64,000 bases of DNA from Chromatiaceae bacterium (GTDB lineage Bacteria; Pseudomonadota; Gammaproteobacteria; Chromatiales; Chromatiaceae), in NCBI GenBank assembly GCA_024235175.1, contig JACKMX010000002.1, forward strand, positions 310,001 through 374,000, in the 5' to 3' direction. Under the pieces are notes generated by a model. It ran no database searches, was not told where the DNA came from, and worked only from the letters and a program-made list of their open reading frames with translations. The position numbers and the translations under genes were made by a program. This document shows, in pieces, positions 60,826-64,000 of this stretch. Numbering within the stretch: position 1 is the stretch's first letter; every line of letters begins with the position of its first letter.

Positions 60826-61677
60826 TTGTCTCTCCCTCCATACTCCATTTCCGTCGTTGTACCCACCTATAATCGATCTGGGCCGTTGGCTCGTGCGCTG
60901 CAATCCATTGAGCAACAGACGCATCAGCCTGATGAGATCATAGTGGTCGATGACGGCTCCACTGACGACACCAGGCAGATGGTAACCAGCCGATACCCAC
61001 AGGCTGTTTATCTTTACCAGCCAAATCGCGGTGTCAGCAGTGCCCGCAACCTGGGCATAACATCGGCCGGCGGAACATGGATCGCGCTGCTCGATTCCGA
61101 CGATGAGTGGCTTCCCGGAAAACTCGCTGCTCAGCTGAAGCTGCTGGGTTCGCTGCCGGATCACCGCATCTGTCACACAGAAGAGATCTGGGTGCGCAAC
61201 GGCAGGCGTGTAAACCAGATGAAGAAGCACGCGAAATACGGCGGCAATATCTTTAGGCACTCTCTTCCGCGCTGCATCATCTCCCCCTCGTCGGTGCTGA
61301 TCCACCGCTCCCTGTTCAACCGGGTCGGCCTGTTCGACGAGTCGCTCCCCGCCTGCGAAGACTACGATCTCTGGCTTCGAATCTGCGCTTCACATCCCGT
61401 AGCCTTTGTTGAATCCCCTCAGATCGTCAAGTACGGGGGGCACCAGGATCAGCTCTCCCGCCGCCACTGGGGCATGGACCGCTTCCGCATAGTGGCGTTG
61501 GAGAAGATTATTCAAAGCGGTTCACTGATTGGCCATGAGCTGTATGCAGCCAGGGCCATGGTGGCAAAGAAAGCACGCATTATGGCCCAGGGCGCGGTAA
61601 AAAGGGGGAGATCGGAAACGGCTGCCCGTTATTTTGATATAGCCGAGCGTTATGCGAACAATGGTGAAACGGGGTAA
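60826..61677 (+). CDS. Family 2 glycosyltransferase
   Basis: The 283-residue protein has the GT-A start SISVVVPTYNRSGPLARALQ, VVDDGSTDDTRQM, and the DxD-type site LLDSDDEWLPGKL near residue 90, followed by FDESLPACEDYDLWLRICAS. It would transfer a sugar from a nucleotide donor; the acceptor is unknown. The only start in the frame after the DUF692 stop (TGA 60814-60816, same frame) is a TTG at 60826, without a Shine-Dalgarno. It may depend on re-initiation. Confidence 0.85.
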   Translation: MSLPPYSISVVVPTYNRSGPLARALQSIEQQTHQPDEIIVVDDGSTDDTRQMVTSRYPQAVYLYQPNRGVSSARNLGITSAGGTWIALLDSDDEWLPGKLAAQLKLLGSLPDHRICHTEEIWVRNGRRVNQMKKHAKYGGNIFRHSLPRCIISPSSVLIHRSLFNRVGLFDESLPACEDYDLWLRICASHPVAFVESPQIVKYGGHQDQLSRRHWGMDRFRIVALEKIIQSGSLIGHELYAARAMVAKKARIMAQGAVKRGRSETAARYFDIAERYANNGETG

Positions 61678-62039
61678 CCGGGCGAACTCGCAACGACTTC
61701 TCGACCCAAAATGAGATGATGTGATGGGGAGATCGTTCACCACAACAATTGTATGAATCCCCGGACCCAGCGCTAGAACATTTAGCTTGCTGTTCTGAAT
61801 ACACGTTGGCCCTATGCCCTCGGCCCTTTTAGTAACTATCCCTATTGCAGTCTCATGTCCGAGAAAAGCAAAACAAAGTGAAGCAGCCATCACCCTGTCG
61901 AATAACCGGACTCCACTCGACTCAGGCGGGCGACTCATCGTATCCTTCTGGCTCGCGGTGCGCGGGGATTAACCTTGCAGCCGATGGACTGCAGAGTTGA
62001 AGCAGGAAAGAAGCGCCAGATCTCAGAGGAGTAAAGAAG
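61678..62039. other. 362-base gap without a recognisable gene
   Basis: No frame on either strand has family-like sequence or a good ribosome-binding site, except the leader of the ETF-QO gene at its end (gaggagtaa). No repeat or terminator was recognised. Confidence 0.35.
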
Positions 62040-63689
62040 ATGCAGCGTGAAACGATGGAATTCGATGTCGTCATCGTCGGTGCCGGGCCTGCCGGCTTAT
62101 CGGCTGCCTGCCGGCTGATGCAGATCGGCCAGGAGAGCGGCAAAACGCTGGAGGTGTGCGTGCTGGAGAAGGGCTCGGAAGTGGGATCGCATATCCTCTC
62201 CGGCGCCGTGCTCGACCCCAGGGCTTTAAATGAGCTTTTTCCGGACTGGAAGAACAGCGGTGCGCCGCTCAACACGCCCGTTTCCGAAGATAGGATGTTC
62301 ATGCTGAAAGACGACCGCAGCGCGGTCAAATTTCCCGGTTTTCTCGTCCCGCCCAGCATGCACAACCAGAACAACTACATCATCAGCATGGGCAACCTCT
62401 GCCGTTGGCTGGCGGAGCAGGCGGAGTCGATGGGGGTCAACCTGTTTCCGGGCTTTCCTGCCGCGGAACTGATCATGGAACAGAGTTGTGTCCGCGGTGT
62501 GATCACCGGGGACATGGGACGCGCCGCCGACGGCAGTGAAAAGGATAGCTTCGAACCTGGAATGGAGCTGCGCGCAAAGTATGTGCTGTTTGCCGAAGGC
62601 AGCAGGGGGCATCTGGGAAAGCAGCTCATCGAAGAGTTCAATCTGGACGAGGGCCGGGATCCCCAGCACTATGGTATCGGCATCAAGGAGCTGTGGGAGG
62701 TTCCGCAGGAGCTGCACCACCCCGGCCTTGTGGTGCACGGATCCGGCTGGCCACTGGACAAGGAGACCAGCGGCGGCTGGTTTCTCTACCATATGGAGGA
62801 GCGCCAGGTGGCGGTCGGATTGATCGTCGATCTCAACTATGCAAACCCCTACCTCAGCCCTTTCGACGAGTTTCAGCGGCTCAAGCTCCACCCCACCCTG
62901 CGCCGACATCTTGAGGGCGGCAAACGCATCACCTATGGCGCCAGGGCATTGACCAAGGGCGGTCTCAACTGCCTGCCGAAAATGCACTTTCCCGGAGGAC
63001 TGCTGATCGGATGCGACGCAGGTACGCTCAATTTCGCCTCGATCAAAGGCGGCCACACCGCAATGAAGTCCGGCATACTGGCGGCCGAGACGGTGCACGC
63101 GGCGCTCTCGCAGAGCGATGAGGGAGGTCGGGATCTCGACCAGTATGAAGAGCGCATGCGGGACTCCTGGCTCCATGCGGAACTGAAGGAACACCGCAAC
63201 TTCGGCCCGGCGATGCATAAGTTCGGTCCGCTCATGGGCGGTGCATTCAACTGGCTGTCACAGGTGGTTTTCAGGGGCAGGCTGCCACTGACCCTGCACG
63301 ACAAAAAGCTCGATTATCAGTGCCTCAAACCGGCAGCCGACTGCACCCCGATCGAATACCCGAAACCCGATGGCAAGATCAGTTTCGACAAGCTCAGCTC
63401 GGTCTACCTCTCCAACACCAACCACGAAGAGAACCAGCCCTGCCATCTGCAACTGGCAGACCCTGATCTGCCACTGCGGGAGAACCTGCCCCGCTACGCC
63501 GAGCCGGCGCAGCGCTACTGTCCCGCCGGCGTCTACGAGGTGCTGGAGGATGACGTTGGCAAGCCGGTGTTCCAGATCAATTCCCAGAACTGCGTCCACT
63601 GCAAGACCTGCGACATCAAAGACCCTGCACAGAACATCACCTGGGTGACCCCGGAGGGATCGGGCGGACCGAATTATCCGAATATGTAG
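62040..63689 (+). CDS. Electron transfer flavoprotein-ubiquinone oxidoreductase
   Basis: The 549-residue enzyme has an FAD motif at the start (DVVIVGAGPAGLSAACRLMQ), the quinone-region segments GSHILSGAVLDPRALNELFP and LTKGGLNCLPKMHFPGG, and a C-terminal 4Fe-4S domain with CPAGVYE and NCVHCKTCDIKDP. It passes electrons from ETF to the quinone pool at the membrane, coupling beta-oxidation to respiration. A strong Shine-Dalgarno (agaggagtaa) supports the ATG at 62040; MEFDVV five codons on is an alternative. Confidence 0.95.
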   Translation: MQRETMEFDVVIVGAGPAGLSAACRLMQIGQESGKTLEVCVLEKGSEVGSHILSGAVLDPRALNELFPDWKNSGAPLNTPVSEDRMFMLKDDRSAVKFPGFLVPPSMHNQNNYIISMGNLCRWLAEQAESMGVNLFPGFPAAELIMEQSCVRGVITGDMGRAADGSEKDSFEPGMELRAKYVLFAEGSRGHLGKQLIEEFNLDEGRDPQHYGIGIKELWEVPQELHHPGLVVHGSGWPLDKETSGGWFLYHMEERQVAVGLIVDLNYANPYLSPFDEFQRLKLHPTLRRHLEGGKRITYGARALTKGGLNCLPKMHFPGGLLIGCDAGTLNFASIKGGHTAMKSGILAAETVHAALSQSDEGGRDLDQYEERMRDSWLHAELKEHRNFGPAMHKFGPLMGGAFNWLSQVVFRGRLPLTLHDKKLDYQCLKPAADCTPIEYPKPDGKISFDKLSSVYLSNTNHEENQPCHLQLADPDLPLRENLPRYAEPAQRYCPAGVYEVLEDDVGKPVFQINSQNCVHCKTCDIKDPAQNITWVTPEGSGGPNYPNM

Positions 63690-63732
63690 TTTTACTCGCC
63701 GCCGGTGCCACTACCAGGCCACACAGAAACCC

Positions 63733-63769
63733 CACCGCATGGACATTGGGTACGCAGGGCCATGCGGTG
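63733..63769. other. Perfect 10-bp hairpin behind the ETF-QO gene
   Basis: The arms caccgcatgg (63733-63742) and ccatgcggtg (63760-63769) enclose a 17-base loop. No T-run follows on the plus strand, so it is not a typical terminator; it may protect the 3' end or attenuate transcription. Confidence 0.45.
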
Positions 63770-63813
63770 TGGATAAGCAGTGACTAACGGAACAAGTCCA
63801 GTCCGCGTTTCCG

Positions 63814-63951
63814 GTGAACGGCATCATCGCGGTGGCCATCGAAAAATCAGAGCCGATAATAGCACCCAGTTATTGGCTGTTTCCGGAAACAACCGAGCAA
63901 GACCAGATCGATCAGGCGATGAAGTCATACGGGGTCCGCCCAAAAAGCTGA
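63814..63951 (+). CDS. Doubtful short reading frame
   Basis: A GTG at 63814 opens 45 codons reading NGIIAVAIEKSEPIIAPSYW then LFPETTEQDQIDQAMKSYGV and a TGA. The composition looks protein-like but no Shine-Dalgarno precedes it and I do not recognise it. It could be the remnant of a longer gene. Confidence 0.25.
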   Translation: MNGIIAVAIEKSEPIIAPSYWLFPETTEQDQIDQAMKSYGVRPKS

Positions 63952-63978
63952 AAACCAAGGCCGACACAAGGAGAAAAG

Positions 63979-64000
63979 ATGAAAACCTATCACGGAAGTT
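63979..64000 (+). CDS. Start of a further gene, cut by the window end
   Basis: An ATG at 63979 follows a strong Shine-Dalgarno (aaggagaaaag) at good spacing and reads MKTYHGS before the window ends. The product cannot be told. Confidence 0.5.

Noticed and set aside
1..64000. CRISPR array
   Set aside because: No series of regularly spaced identical repeats was seen.

Overview
The window looks like the chromosome of a sulfur-oxidising gammaproteobacterium of the Chromatiales/Sedimenticola/Thiodiazotropha kind. This is an inference from gene content and gene order. The right half carries the classic gammaproteobacterial order carA-carB-greA-yhbY-rlmE-ftsH-folP-glmM-tpiA-secG-tRNA-Leu(GAG)-nuoA to nuoN. 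The middle carries sulfur-linked genes (DsrE-like protein, sulfide:quinone oxidoreductase remnant, rhodanese fusions, gamma-lyase of the transsulfuration family). No rRNA and no CRISPR array were seen.

Layout. 1-7.4 kb: the 3' end of an unrecognised gene, a Mut7-C RNase-domain protein, an adaptor/ATPase/two-permease ABC exporter and a cyclopropane fatty acid synthase, separated by small dispersed repeats and a 118-bp palindrome. 7.6-11.3 kb: a two-gene biotin-dependent acyl-CoA (probably propionyl-CoA) carboxylase operon. 11.5-15.6 kb: an accessory patch with an IS1380-family element, a decayed RHH/ParE pair, a MazE/MazF-type pair and an HTH/DUF6516-like pair. 15.9-30.5 kb: a long minus-strand, mostly gap-free series of genes. 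It begins at a divergent ArsR-rhodanese regulator (30.55 kb) and runs through a sterol-desaturase-like protein, a TVP38-rhodanese fusion, DsrE, a truncated SQR, a truncated RND exporter, a LolA-like protein without its N-terminus, an outer-membrane protein, a TlpA thioredoxin, a gamma-lyase, a 35-residue cysteine desulfurase remnant, a predicted adenylate cyclase, an RND exporter with a C-terminal cyclic-nucleotide-binding domain, an HD hydrolase and a methyltransferase. 31-33 kb: integrase remnants, the initiator tRNA and a 224-bp MITE-like element. 33-47.5 kb: the complete 14-gene complex I operon with a good sigma70-type promoter. 47.6-59.7 kb: housekeeping genes. 60-64 kb: a DUF692 enzyme, a family 2 glycosyltransferase, ETF-ubiquinone oxidoreductase and the start of a further gene.

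The most interesting unit is the chain cyclase > RND-cNMP > HD hydrolase > methyltransferase. A class III cyclase with the residues expected for ATP is translationally coupled to an exporter that carries its own cNMP-binding domain, which suggests an efflux system gated by locally made cAMP. A second theme is gene decay: three genes of the same sulfur-linked cluster (SQR, RND/LolA, cysteine desulfurase) are cut short while the reading direction and coupling of their neighbours are preserved.

Functions are assigned from recognisable motifs and gene order only. No database search was run.
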